Shown here piece by piece: positions 7,262 through 14,583 of a DNA stretch of 15,805 nt. Source of the DNA: an uncultured Bacilli bacterium (GTDB lineage: Bacteria > Bacillota_I > Bacilli_A > RF39 > UBA660); contig CAJTXY010000029.1 of assembly GCA_910583685.1 (NCBI GenBank), positions 1 to 15,805 on the forward strand, written 5' to 3'. Made by a program: the position numbers and the translations under genes. Position 1 is the stretch's first letter; each line of letters begins with the position of its first letter. The notes beneath the pieces were generated by a model. The model did not search any database. It saw only the letters and a list, made by a program, of their open reading frames with translations, and had not been told where the DNA came from.

Positions 7262-7654
7262 ATGAGAAAAAAAATAATATTCATCATTATCATTGTTGTT
7301 GGATTGGTCTGTTACCTATTACTAGGAGACTATTTTCACTTCTATTTATTCTGCCCGATTAAAAAGATAACTGGCTTATATTGCCCTGGCTGCGGAGTAA
7401 CAAGGATGCTTCTTAGTATTTTGAAAGGGGAATTTTACCAGGCTTTTCGCTATAATCCACTAATATTTATATGCCTTCCCCTCTTTTTGTTATATTATCT
7501 TGATTATACGTATTCTACCATAAAGAAAAAAAAGCCAAGAATTCATACTTTAGAACCTGGAATCTGGTATTTTCTCATCACAGTTTTTATAATTTATGGA
7601 GTACTTCGAAATATACCGCTTTTTGATATTTTAAAACCAACTATCATAAAGTAA
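7262..7654 (+). CDS. DUF2752 family membrane protein
   Basis: This 130-aa protein carries the DUF2752 signature: F-C-P-I-K-K-I-T-G-L-Y-C-P-G-C-G-V-T-R-M at about residues 28-47, between a first membrane segment (about 4-22) and two further ones (about 67-84 and 102-120). The C-P-G-C-G-x-x-R motif is what defines the family; its role is unknown, though the cysteines could bind metal or be redox active (inference). The ATG at 7262 (M-R-K-K) has no good Shine-Dalgarno site, and the frame stays open upstream to 7184, so the start is uncertain. There is no own promoter, so expression probably depends on read-through from the DUF4234 gene. Confidence 0.8.
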   Translation: MRKKIIFIIIIVVGLVCYLLLGDYFHFYLFCPIKKITGLYCPGCGVTRMLLSILKGEFYQAFRYNPLIFICLPLFLLYYLDYTYSTIKKKKPRIHTLEPGIWYFLITVFIIYGVLRNIPLFDILKPTIIK

Positions 7655-7658
7655 AAGA

Positions 7659-8399
7659 CTAATGTAATATCTTAATGCAAGTAAACATAACAAGAATACC
7701 AAGAAATAATGCCATTATAAAAGTTTTAGAGTCTCGTGAGCTCTTCGCATTTGGTAGAAGTTCATAACAGGAGATATGGATCATAATACCAGCAATAAGA
7801 CTGAGAAGCAGCCCCATAATCATAGGAGTTACCCAATTACTTAAAAATAAATAAGCAAGTATTGCCCCTAAGGGTTCTGATAAAGCAGAGATGAAAGTAT
7901 AGAAAAATGCTTTCTTTTTTTTACCTGTTGCATAAAATATAGGAATTGCAATCGAGATTCCCTCTGGAATATTATGTAGGGCAATAGAAATTGCAAGAGT
8001 GATACCAAGTGTCGAATTCTTCTCATAGGAAATAAAAGTGGCAATTCCCTCAGGCATATTATGCATCATAATAGCAAGCATTGAAATAAGTCCCACTTTT
8101 AAAAGTTTATTATCATAAGCTTTCTCCACTTCTAGCTCCTTATCAACAAAATTAGAAAACAAAATTCCTAGAGTAATAAAAATAAGAGAAAGTAAAATAC
8201 TTGGAAAAACTTTATTCGATATTTGTAAATAATGGATGGATTCTGGAATTAAATCAAGAAGGGAAACAGTCATCATCACCCCTGCAGAAAAAGCCAACGA
8301 AAAAGTGATAAGTTTTTCCTTGTTTTTAATATGAAAAAGAATAGGGATCATTCCAAGAAGAGTAGAAAGACCTGCTAAAGTGGTTATTAAAAAAGCCAT
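7659..8399 (-). CDS. ZIP family divalent metal transporter
   Basis: ZIP proteins import zinc, iron or manganese into the cytoplasm. This 246-aa protein has about eight membrane segments and both metal-site helices: H113-N-M-P-E-G in the fourth and H142-N-I-P-E-G in the fifth, followed by the A-T-G-K/x-K-K-A-F and A-L-S-E-P-L-G segments seen in bacterial ZupT/GufA-type members. A His-poor charged loop (about 85-100) precedes the fourth helix. The length matches the family (E. coli ZupT 257 aa). AGGTGA before the ATG is the ribosome site. It is a single-gene unit, divergent from queH and convergent with the DUF2752 gene, 4 bp from its stop. Metal preference cannot be read. No Zur- or Fur-like operator was recognised upstream. 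Confidence 0.92.
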   Translation of the reverse strand: MAFLITTLAGLSTLLGMIPILFHIKNKEKLITFSLAFSAGVMMTVSLLDLIPESIHYLQISNKVFPSILLSLIFITLGILFSNFVDKELEVEKAYDNKLLKVGLISMLAIMMHNMPEGIATFISYEKNSTLGITLAISIALHNIPEGISIAIPIFYATGKKKKAFFYTFISALSEPLGAILAYLFLSNWVTPMIMGLLLSLIAGIMIHISCYELLPNAKSSRDSKTFIMALFLGILVMFTCIKILH

Positions 8400-8430
8400 A
8401 GAATCACCTATTGTTACTTATGCCTACTTC

Positions 8431-8459
8431 TTGAGAAATATGCCCTGATATGATAAAAT
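8431..8459 (+). promoter_or_regulatory. promoter of queH
   Basis: TTGAGA (8431-8436), a 17-base spacer and TAAAAT (8454-8459), with TGA just before the -10 as an extended element. A TATGCC hexamer occurs on either side of the -35 (8419-8424 and 8439-8444). Confidence 0.65.
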
Positions 8460-8480
8460 AATGCTATAGGAGCGATGCGT

Positions 8481-9107
8481 ATGAATTATAACTTAAAAAT
8501 GGAAGAACAAATAAAAAAAATTAAAAATCCACCATCACTACTCCTCCATGTTTGCTGTGCCCCTTGTTCTTCTTCTGTTTTAGAACGTTTAGGAGAAATA
8601 TTTCAAATTACCTGTTTTTTCTACAACCCCAACATTACAGAGGAAGAAGAATACCAAAAAAGACTTTTAGAACTAAAAAACTTTATTAAAAAGCTGAAAA
8701 CCAAATATGAAATTTCTATTTTAGAAGGGCGATACAATAAAAATGAATTCTTTGAAATAAGCAAAGGTCTTGAAAAAGAAAAAGAACGTGGGAAGAGGTG
8801 CTATTTATGCTATCAACTGCGGCTAGAAGAAACTGCCAAGGTAGCAGATGATCATAGGTATGACTACTTTGCAACAACACTGACTTTAAGTCCTTATAAA
8901 AATAGTGATTATGTAAACGAAATAGGAAAAAGATTAGATGAAAAATGCAAAACTACTTATCTCTACAGTGACTTCAAAAAGAAAAATGGCTACAAGAGAA
9001 GCATCGAACTATCTCAAGAATATAACCTATATCGACAAGATTATTGTGGATGCATCTATTCTAAATTAGAGCGTATGACACAAAAAGAAAAAACTAGCAT
9101 AAACTAA
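8481..9107 (+). CDS. queH: epoxyqueuosine reductase QueH
   Basis: QueH carries out the last step of queuosine synthesis, reducing epoxyqueuosine to queuosine in tRNA, and is the non-homologous alternative to QueG (formerly DUF208). The 208-aa protein shows all diagnostic cysteines: H23-V-C25-C26-A-P-C29, R-C107-Y-L-C110-Y, and Y-C189-G-C191 near the C-terminus. Also present are the F-Y-N-P-N-I and T-L-T-L-S-P-Y-K motifs. Known QueH uses an Fe-S cluster plus an additional metal bound by such residues. ATG 8481 is chosen over ATG 8475 because AGGAG (8468-8472) is eight bases from it but only two from the other. No other queuosine genes are in the window. Confidence 0.93.
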   Translation: MNYNLKMEEQIKKIKNPPSLLLHVCCAPCSSSVLERLGEIFQITCFFYNPNITEEEEYQKRLLELKNFIKKLKTKYEISILEGRYNKNEFFEISKGLEKEKERGKRCYLCYQLRLEETAKVADDHRYDYFATTLTLSPYKNSDYVNEIGKRLDEKCKTTYLYSDFKKKNGYKRSIELSQEYNLYRQDYCGCIYSKLERMTQKEKTSIN

Positions 9108-9123
9108 AGTAGTGTAAAATAAA

Positions 9124-9152
9124 TTGTATTATAAGTTAATTTATGATATAGT
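9124..9152 (+). promoter_or_regulatory. promoter of the zinc-ribbon gene
   Basis: TTGTAT (9124-9129), a 17-base spacer and TATAGT (9147-9152), preceded by TGA (extended -10). The inferred start near 9159 would give a leader of about 120 bases before the ATG at 9282. In it I see a short hairpin, ATGGC-AAAT-GCCAT (9159-9172), and no known riboswitch. Confidence 0.55.
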
Positions 9153-9161
9153 TAATTTATG
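9134..9161. repeat. 12-bp perfect direct repeat over the promoter
   Basis: AGTTAATTTATG occurs at 9134-9145 and again at 9150-9161, a period of 16 bases. The two copies bracket the -10 hexamer of the promoter at 9124-9152, so they could be operator half-sites, though AT-richness makes some repetition unsurprising. Confidence 0.5.
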
Positions 9162-9281
9162 GCAAATGCCATTGGAACATACGAATCTCTATATAGTCTT
9201 TATTCTTTCTCATTATAAATATTGGAAAAGTATAAATCTATTAAAGCGAGTAAGTCCAAGTTTTATGTGAGGAGGGAGAAA

Positions 9282-9464
9282 ATGGAATTTCAAGATAAGA
9301 CATTAGCTTGCATTGACTGCGGGAAAGAATTTACATTTACTGCAGGAGAACAAGAGTTTTACAAAGAAAAAGGTTTAGAAAATGAACCAAAAAGATGTAA
9401 AGAATGCCGTGATAAAAAGAAAGCAGAAAGAAATGCACGTTTTGAGAACAAAGAGCAAAACTAA
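9282..9464 (+). CDS. small zinc-ribbon protein
   Basis: This 60-aa protein contains C10-I-D-C13 and C39-K-E-C42 separated by a F-T-F-T-A-G-E-Q-x-F-Y segment, followed by a highly charged Lys/Arg/Glu tail. The spacing and the G-K-E-F-x-F-T-A-G-E-Q-x-F-Y motif fit the family annotated as probable zinc-ribbon domain proteins in Bacillota. It probably binds one zinc; a nucleic-acid or ribosome role is only inferred from the basic tail. The start is set by AGGAGGG at 9270-9276, since an in-frame ATG at 9222 has no ribosome site. Its stop codon lies in the loop of its terminator. Confidence 0.88.
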   Translation: MEFQDKTLACIDCGKEFTFTAGEQEFYKEKGLENEPKRCKECRDKKKAERNARFENKEQN

Positions 9465-9476
9465 GATGCTCTTTTT
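9450..9476 (+). terminator. intrinsic terminator overlapping the zinc-ribbon stop
   Basis: AAAGAGCA (9450-9457) pairs with TGCTCTTT (9467-9474) around a 9-base loop that contains the TAA stop (9462-9464), followed by further T's to 9476. The left arm encodes the last codons of the gene. Confidence 0.8.
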
Positions 9477-9496
9477 CTATACGCCAAAATGTATAT

Positions 9497-9525
9497 TTGC
9501 AAATATTTACCACATAGGCTATAAT
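9497..9525 (+). promoter_or_regulatory. promoter of murC
   Basis: TTGCAA (9497-9502), a 17-base spacer and a perfect TATAAT (9520-9525), 29 bases before the murC ATG. AAGGTG precedes the start codon as ribosome site. Confidence 0.7.
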
Positions 9526-9554
9526 GTATTCAATAAGAAAGAAAAGGTGAAAAA

Positions 9555-10865
9555 ATGAAATATTATTGTATTGGAATTAAAGGTGCAGGAATGTCTACAC
9601 TAGCACAAATACTTTCTGATTTAGGAAATAAAGTAAGCGGTTATGATGATGTAAGAGACTATAAATTTACACAAGTAGGCTTAGATAAGAGAAACATCAC
9701 AGTTTATTGTGACCAAAATCACGAATTAGAAGAAGATATGATTGTAACGCATTCTATGGCAATTAGCCCTGATCACCCAGAATTAAAAAGAGCAAAGGAA
9801 AAAGGGCTGACAATAAAAAAATATAGTGAACTAGTAGGAGAAATTATTGCTCTTTTTACAAGCATTTCTGTGGCTGGAACCCATGGAAAAACTACCACTT
9901 CTTCTATGATTCGCCATATTCTAGAAAATACACTAGGGTGTAATTATTTTATTGGTTCAGGATCTGGTTCTGTCAAGAAGGAAAATAAGTATTTTGTAAT
10001 TGAATCAGATGAATTCAATAAGCATTTTCTTGATTATCACCCTCAATATGCAGTAATTACAAATATCGAAAAAGAGCATATGGAATGCTACAAAGATTTA
10101 GAAGATATTGTAAACTCATATTCGCAGTTTGCAAGCCAAACAGAAAAGTTTGTAGTTGCCTGTGGTGATGATGAAAATGTCAGAAAGCTAAAAACGAATA
10201 CCAAAATCTTCTATTATGGATTAAAAGACGAAAATGATATAGTAATTAAAAATATTACCTTAGCGGAAACGGGAAATGAATTCGATATTTTTGTTGAAAA
10301 TGAGATGCTAGGACACTTTAGTGTTCCACTTTTTGGAATTCATATGGTTTTTAATGCAGCAGCAGCAATTTTTATGTGTCATAGTCTAGGTGTCGATATA
10401 GAAAAAATAAAATCATTACTAATGACATTTAAAAATGAAGAACACCGATTTGCAGAACAGCAAGTAGGAAACACAGTTATTATCGATGACTATGCCCATC
10501 ATCCTACAGAAATCAAGAAAACATTAGAAGCAGTCCGTCAAAAGTATCCAAGTAAAAAAGTGGTAGTAGTATTTAAACCTAACACATATTCTAGAACAAG
10601 AGATTTCGAACAAGGGTTTATAGAGGCCTTAAACGCTGCAGATCAAGCATATATTACAGAAATAGAATGTAATCGAGAAAAACCAGAAGACTACCCAGGA
10701 GTCACTTCACAAAGATTAGTAGAAAAAGCAGAAAATACAAAGTTATTGACAAGTGATAATGATATGCAAGACTTAAAAAATGAAAAAGGAAATGTTATTT
10801 GTTTTATGGGCTGTGCTTACCTAAGTAATTTAATTGAAAACTTTAAGAAAAGTATAGATGAATAG
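9555..10865 (+). CDS. murC: UDP-N-acetylmuramate--L-alanine ligase MurC
   Basis: MurC adds the first amino acid, L-Ala, to UDP-MurNAc with ATP in the cytoplasm, so the organism makes peptidoglycan. The 436-aa protein has an N-terminal Rossmann domain (G-I-K-G-A-G-M-S at 7-14). The ATP-binding Mur ligase centre follows with G108-T-H-G-K-T-T-T, then I-E-S-D-E and T-N-I-E-x-E-H. The C-terminal domain starts near H-R-F and contains D-D-Y-A-H-H-P-T-E-I and F-K-P-N-T-Y-S-R-T. These are the standard Mur ligase motifs, and the overall pattern is close to bacillar MurC (about 430 aa). It is a single-gene unit with its own promoter and a terminator just after the stop. Other mur genes are not nearby. 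Confidence 0.95.
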   Translation: MKYYCIGIKGAGMSTLAQILSDLGNKVSGYDDVRDYKFTQVGLDKRNITVYCDQNHELEEDMIVTHSMAISPDHPELKRAKEKGLTIKKYSELVGEIIALFTSISVAGTHGKTTTSSMIRHILENTLGCNYFIGSGSGSVKKENKYFVIESDEFNKHFLDYHPQYAVITNIEKEHMECYKDLEDIVNSYSQFASQTEKFVVACGDDENVRKLKTNTKIFYYGLKDENDIVIKNITLAETGNEFDIFVENEMLGHFSVPLFGIHMVFNAAAAIFMCHSLGVDIEKIKSLLMTFKNEEHRFAEQQVGNTVIIDDYAHHPTEIKKTLEAVRQKYPSKKVVVVFKPNTYSRTRDFEQGFIEALNAADQAYITEIECNREKPEDYPGVTSQRLVEKAENTKLLTSDNDMQDLKNEKGNVICFMGCAYLSNLIENFKKSIDE

Positions 10866-10872
10866 ATAAGAA

Positions 10873-10907
10873 AAGAGTTATATCATCATTGGTATAACTC
10901 TTGTTTT
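10873..10907. terminator. terminator between murC and the convergent lipoprotein gene
   Basis: AAGAGTTATA (10873-10882) pairs perfectly with TATAACTCTT (10893-10902) around a 10-base loop, followed by GTTTT. The 3' arm encodes the last codons of the minus-strand gene and its TGA stop (10888-10886) is in the loop. On the minus strand the hairpin is followed by TTCTTATC, so it may also work, less strongly, in that direction. Confidence 0.75.
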
Positions 10908-11755
10908 AATAATTCTAAATTTTCATTCATAAGAGATAAATAATCAAGTCCTTCATCACGTTCTTGGTCAGATAAATTAATAACCCTATGTAGTTTTAAT
11001 GTTTTAATATCAGGAGAGTATTTCATAATCTCTTTACTAACATCGCTAAGTTTATCATCTTCAAACATATATATATAACTAATGGCATTACTATCGATCA
11101 TCGCTTTGACATCAGCAATTGTTTTTTCACTAGCATCATTATCAAGGCAAATCACATCAAGTCCAAACTTTTCTAGATATTTTAAAGAACTGTTATTAGC
11201 AATAATTACTTTATTTTTTGTATTTTCAACAGTTACTCGATAATCCGCATCTAATTCCGAAAAAGCAATTTTTAGTTTGTTATATTTTTTATCAATATCT
11301 TTCTTTAAATAAGTACTAGTAACATATTCTTTTAAACCTAAGCGAACGTTTTGTGTCATCATCAAAAGAGAGGATGGATTTAACCATAATTCTTCAGGAG
11401 AGTAGTCAGTCTCCAAAACATAAGCAGTATCGATAATCTTTAAATTACTATTCAAGTCAAGAAGTTCTACCGCCAAGTCGCGTTCTTTCTCAATAAGTCC
11501 ATTATAAATAAATAAATCTTTAGAACTAACATTTTTCTTTTGCTTGCTAGTAACACGATAAGTATTAATATCGACACCGTCAGGGTAGATAGATTCAATA
11601 TGAGAATGTTCACCATAAAGCTCAGATATGACATATTCATTAGGGTAGTTAGTAACCACAATGTGAATATCTTCCATATCGTCTTGCCTACAACCAGTAC
11701 TAAGCATAATAAACCCCAAACTAATAACCATTAAACCTATTTTCTTTAATTTCAT
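10886..11755 (-). CDS. ZnuA-like metal-binding-family lipoprotein without the metal histidines
   Basis: This 289-aa protein resembles the substrate-binding lipoproteins of zinc/manganese ABC importers. It has a signal peptide with lipobox S-T-G-C22, then I-V-V-T-N-Y-P near 32-38, P-D-G-V-D-I-N-T-Y at 58-66, D-L-F-I-Y-N-G-L at about 80-87, L-W-L-N-P at 123-127, and Y-L-E-K-F-G-L near 193-199. In normal members the metal is held by histidines in P-H-x-Y, in H-x-W and in a mid-domain H-D-A-F; here those positions read N64, E122 and N188. It may therefore bind something else or nothing. No ABC permease or ATPase gene is adjacent. The start is supported by AAAGGAAGAG and overlaps the yidD stop (ATGA), so it is co-translated with yidD. 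Confidence 0.82.
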   Translation of the reverse strand: MKLKKIGLMVISLGFIMLSTGCRQDDMEDIHIVVTNYPNEYVISELYGEHSHIESIYPDGVDINTYRVTSKQKKNVSSKDLFIYNGLIEKERDLAVELLDLNSNLKIIDTAYVLETDYSPEELWLNPSSLLMMTQNVRLGLKEYVTSTYLKKDIDKKYNKLKIAFSELDADYRVTVENTKNKVIIANNSSLKYLEKFGLDVICLDNDASEKTIADVKAMIDSNAISYIYMFEDDKLSDVSKEIMKYSPDIKTLKLHRVINLSDQERDEGLDYLSLMNENLELLKQELYQ

Positions 11756-11982
11756 TTGTCTCTTCCTTTCTTATTGACAGGGACTGGATCATAACCGCTA
11801 CTTCCCCAAGGGTTACACCTTAAAATACGTCTCATTCCCAAAAAAAATCCCTTGAAAGAACCGAATTCATAAATGGCATCAATCATATATTGAGAACAGC
11901 TAGGGACATAACGGCATCGTAAATGCCAATCACCTGGTATTTTCTGATAAAGGTGAATTAGTGCAATTAATATTTTTTTCAT
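11752..11982 (-). CDS. yidD: membrane protein insertion efficiency factor YidD
   Basis: YidD is a small membrane-associated protein that helps the YidC insertase put proteins into the membrane. The 76-aa sequence has the full family signature: C-R-Y-V-P-S-C-S-Q-Y near residues 23-32, A-I-Y-E-F-G, R-R-I-L-R-C-N-P-W, and G-Y-D-P-V-P near the end, with an amphipathic/hydrophobic N-terminus. Length is normal. GGTGA before the ATG is the ribosome site. It is more often found next to rpmH, rnpA and yidC; here it is alone with a ZnuA-like lipoprotein gene that overlaps its stop. Confidence 0.95.
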   Translation of the reverse strand: MKKILIALIHLYQKIPGDWHLRCRYVPSCSQYMIDAIYEFGSFKGFFLGMRRILRCNPWGSSGYDPVPVNKKGRDK

Positions 11983-11999
11983 ATAATCACCGTATTATT

Positions 12000-12028
12000 A
12001 TTTTACTATAAAGAGGCATATTTAGCAA
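12000..12028 (-). promoter_or_regulatory. promoter of yidD-lipoprotein operon
   Basis: On the minus strand TTGCTA (12028-12023), a 17-base spacer and TAAAAT (12005-12000) lie 18 bases before the yidD start codon. Spacing is ideal; both hexamers match well. Confidence 0.55.
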
Positions 12029-12076
12029 TGACTAAGCAAAAGAGTTGACATAAAAAGGTACAATTTCTCCACTTCA

Positions 12077-12085
12077 TGATATAAT
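12077..12085 (+). promoter_or_regulatory. extended -10 promoter of rnc
   Basis: TGA-TATAAT (12077-12085) is a perfect -10 with TGn extension, 25 bases before the start at 12111. The -35 position (12057-12062, GGTACA) matches poorly. Confidence 0.6.
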
Positions 12086-12110
12086 AGAAAAAAGTAAAGA
12101 GGTGAAAAAG

Positions 12111-12788
12111 ATGCAAGAACTTTTTAAAAAATTAAAAATAAAGCCTAAAAATGAAGTATTATATGAAAATGCCTTCTCCCATTCCTCTTATGCTAATGAG
12201 CATAAAAAGAAAAAGGATTACGAAAGATTAGAGTTTTTGGGAGATGCCGTTTTAGATTTAGTGATAGCAGATTACTTATTTCAAAATGAGAATGAAACAG
12301 AAGGAGAAATGACAAAAGTGCGTTCTAGTTATGTATGCGAGAATGCATTATATGAGTATTCTACGGATTTAGGATTGAATGCGTATATCAAAGTAGGTCA
12401 TGGTGAAGAGAAATATGGTGGTAAATACAAAAAGGCAATTGTTGCTGATATTTTTGAAGCATTAGTAGGGGCCATTTATATTGATTTAGGCTATGCAACA
12501 GCACGAAGGGTGGTACTTTCCATTATTGTGCCATATATCAAAGATCCAACAAAAATGTTCTTTATGGATTATAAGTCTGCAATTCAGGAATATGTTCAAA
12601 CAGAGCAAAAATTTCTAAGTTACAATTTAATAAAAGAAGAAGGACCTGCTCATAACAAAGAATTTACAGTAGAGTTAGAAATTGATGGAATAAAATTAGG
12701 GACAGGTCTTGGTGGTAGCAAAAAAGAAGCAGAACAAGAAGCAGCCAAAAGTGCATTATCAAAACTTGCAAAAATTCCAATTGAATAA
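12111..12788 (+). CDS. rnc: ribonuclease III
   Basis: RNase III cuts double-stranded RNA, processing rRNA precursors and some mRNAs, as a dimer. The 225-aa protein has the signature E38-R-L-E41-F-L-G-D45-A-V-L and D113-I-F-E116-A-L-V-G, giving the catalytic acidic residues, followed by a double-stranded RNA-binding domain at about 152-222 ending G-G-S-K-K-E-A-E-Q-x-A-A. ATG 12111 is preferred to GTG 12102 because AGAGGTG (12098-12104) is correctly spaced for it and overlaps the GTG. In many Bacillota rnc is followed by smc and ftsY; here an RNase J gene follows 71 bp later, so two RNA-processing nucleases are adjacent. Confidence 0.95.
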   Translation: MQELFKKLKIKPKNEVLYENAFSHSSYANEHKKKKDYERLEFLGDAVLDLVIADYLFQNENETEGEMTKVRSSYVCENALYEYSTDLGLNAYIKVGHGEEKYGGKYKKAIVADIFEALVGAIYIDLGYATARRVVLSIIVPYIKDPTKMFFMDYKSAIQEYVQTEQKFLSYNLIKEEGPAHNKEFTVELEIDGIKLGTGLGGSKKEAEQEAAKSALSKLAKIPIE

Positions 12789-12809
12789 GAAAAAAACTTA
12801 TGCTATAAT
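12781..12809 (+). promoter_or_regulatory. promoter of the RNase J gene
   Basis: TTGAAT (12781-12786) and TATAAT (12804-12809) are 17 bases apart, with TGC before the -10. The -35 is formed by the last codons and stop of rnc, so the RNase J gene can be transcribed independently of rnc. Confidence 0.7.
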
Positions 12810-12859
12810 AGGAAAGTCTTTTAACAGCACTTTAAAAATAAAAAAGAAAGGATGAAAAT

Positions 12860-14515
12860 ATGAGTAAAATTAAAATTTTTAGTCTTGGCGGTTTAAACGA
12901 AAATGGAAAAAACTTATATGTAGTAGATGTAGATAAAGATATTTTTGTTTTTGATGCAGGATTAAAGTATGATAATGATCGTAGTTTAGGAATTGATTAT
13001 ATTATTCCAAACTTTGATTATTTAATAAAAAATAGAAAAAGAATAAAGGGTATTTTTTTAACGCATGGACACGAAAGTCACATTGGTGCAGTACCAGACA
13101 TTTTAGAAAAGCTACCAGAAATAAATGTATATGGAACAAAATTAACATTAGATATATTAAGGCAAGATTTAGATGAAAAAGTAAAAAAAAGTGCAAAATT
13201 AAGGGAATTAAGGCCACATCATAAGCTGGAGTTTGGAAAAAATAGTCTATTTCCAATTTCTGTAACACATTCAATACCAGATGCTGTCTGCTACGTGTTA
13301 TATACAGAGGATGGTGCCATTGTTTATACAGGAGATTTTGTTTTTGATGCTACAATGGCAGGTCTTTATAAAACAGATATTGGAAAGCTTGCCTATGTTG
13401 GAAAACAAGGGGTATTATGTTTAATGGCAGAGTCAATGTATGCAGAACGCGAGGGGCATACATCACCACATAATAGAATTAATGATTTTATTAAAGAAGT
13501 TTTAAGCAAAAACGAAAACAGAATTATCGCTACCATTTTTCCTGCTCACTTCTATAGAATTCAGGAAATTTTTGATGAAGTAAGTAAGACTCACCGTAAA
13601 ATAGTGATTATGGGTAAAAAATTACAGGACGTTATAAATAAAGCAATTGAAAATAAATACCTACAAGTAAATCCTAAAATAATCGGGGACTTATCAAATT
13701 TAAATGATAAGAATGTTGTGGTATTTATATCAGATGAAAAAGAAAAGCCATTTAATAACCTAGAAAGAATTATAAAAGGTTATGATAAATATATTACTTT
13801 GAAAGAGACCGACACAATCTTTATTACAGAACCTGCTTATGAGGGAATAGAAAAGCGATTAGCCGTTATTATGGATGATATTGCAATGGCAGGTTGTGAG
13901 GCCATCTGCTTATCAAGCAAAAAGCATCTTTTACATCACGCATCCCGCGAGGACTTAATGCTGATGCTAAATCTAATGAACCCAAAATACTACTTTCCAG
14001 TAAAAGGGGAATATCGCCTACAATATGCAAATGCCAAAGTAGCAGAAGATATTGGAATGAGTCCTAAGAACATTATATTAAAACAAAATGGCGATATTGT
14101 TGAATTTGTTCGTGGAAAAATGAATGAGAAATGTTTTGATAAAATAGAAGTAGATGAAATTTTAATTGACGGAAAAAGTCAAGGTGATATAGGCAGTTTG
14201 GTATTAAAAGATCGTGAAATGTTAGGGGAAAATGGAATTGTCATCGTTTGTTGTACATTGGATAAAAAATCAAAACAAATTGTAGGTGGGCCTGAGATTC
14301 TAACAAGAGGGTTTATTTATGCAAAGGATAATCAAGAATTATTAGAAGAGACAAAAACATTAGCAGAAGAAGTTATCGAAGGAAGTATAGAACCTAATAG
14401 CAAACGAGTAGACTATTCTCAAATAAAAAATGGAGTGCGTGAAAAATTAGGAAAATTTTTCTATCAGAAAACAGAATCTAAACCGATGATTATTACTGTA
14501 ATTCAAGAAGTATAA
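12860..14515 (+). CDS. rnjB: RNase J family protein, degenerate active site (J2-like)
   Basis: RNase J proteins are metallo-beta-lactamase/beta-CASP nucleases that degrade mRNA from the 5' end; many Bacillota have an active J1 and a weakly active J2 partner. The 551-aa length is normal. The metal motif reads H69-G-H71-E-S73-H74 instead of H-x-H-x-D-H; H137 (H-S-I-P-D) and D159 (T-G-D-F) are kept. The final metal histidine in P-V-H-G-E-Y-R is K382, and the conserved S-D-S-x-N-A and G-S-Q-G-E-P motifs are lost. H360 (normally S-G-H-A) remains. The C-terminal part (I-L-I-D-G, G-P-E-I-L-T-R-G-F, K-P-M-I-I) looks, from memory, more like J2 than J1. It is probably weakly active or inactive and may act as a partner of an RNase J1 encoded elsewhere (inference). 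AAAGGATG provides the ribosome site. Confidence 0.9.
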   Translation: MSKIKIFSLGGLNENGKNLYVVDVDKDIFVFDAGLKYDNDRSLGIDYIIPNFDYLIKNRKRIKGIFLTHGHESHIGAVPDILEKLPEINVYGTKLTLDILRQDLDEKVKKSAKLRELRPHHKLEFGKNSLFPISVTHSIPDAVCYVLYTEDGAIVYTGDFVFDATMAGLYKTDIGKLAYVGKQGVLCLMAESMYAEREGHTSPHNRINDFIKEVLSKNENRIIATIFPAHFYRIQEIFDEVSKTHRKIVIMGKKLQDVINKAIENKYLQVNPKIIGDLSNLNDKNVVVFISDEKEKPFNNLERIIKGYDKYITLKETDTIFITEPAYEGIEKRLAVIMDDIAMAGCEAICLSSKKHLLHHASREDLMLMLNLMNPKYYFPVKGEYRLQYANAKVAEDIGMSPKNIILKQNGDIVEFVRGKMNEKCFDKIEVDEILIDGKSQGDIGSLVLKDREMLGENGIVIVCCTLDKKSKQIVGGPEILTRGFIYAKDNQELLEETKTLAEEVIEGSIEPNSKRVDYSQIKNGVREKLGKFFYQKTESKPMIITVIQEV

Positions 14516-14583
14516 AAACAAGAGGTTTTGTTAATAATTAACAGCTATTTAACATAAGCTAAAAGAGAAAAAGCAGATAATAT

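Noticed and set aside
8419..8444. Two TATGCC hexamers flanking the -35 of queH, considered as an operator
   Set aside because: Six-base repeats are expected by chance, and no symmetry or known regulator motif (Zur, Fur) is present.
12045..12050. Perfect -35 hexamer TTGACA upstream of rnc
   Set aside because: It is 29 bases from the TATAAT at 12080-12085, too far for a sigma-A promoter, and there is no good -10 at the right distance.
14515..14532. AAAAC/GTTTT hairpin after the RNase J gene
   Set aside because: Only five A/T-rich pairs and no proper T-run behind it; termination there cannot be supported.
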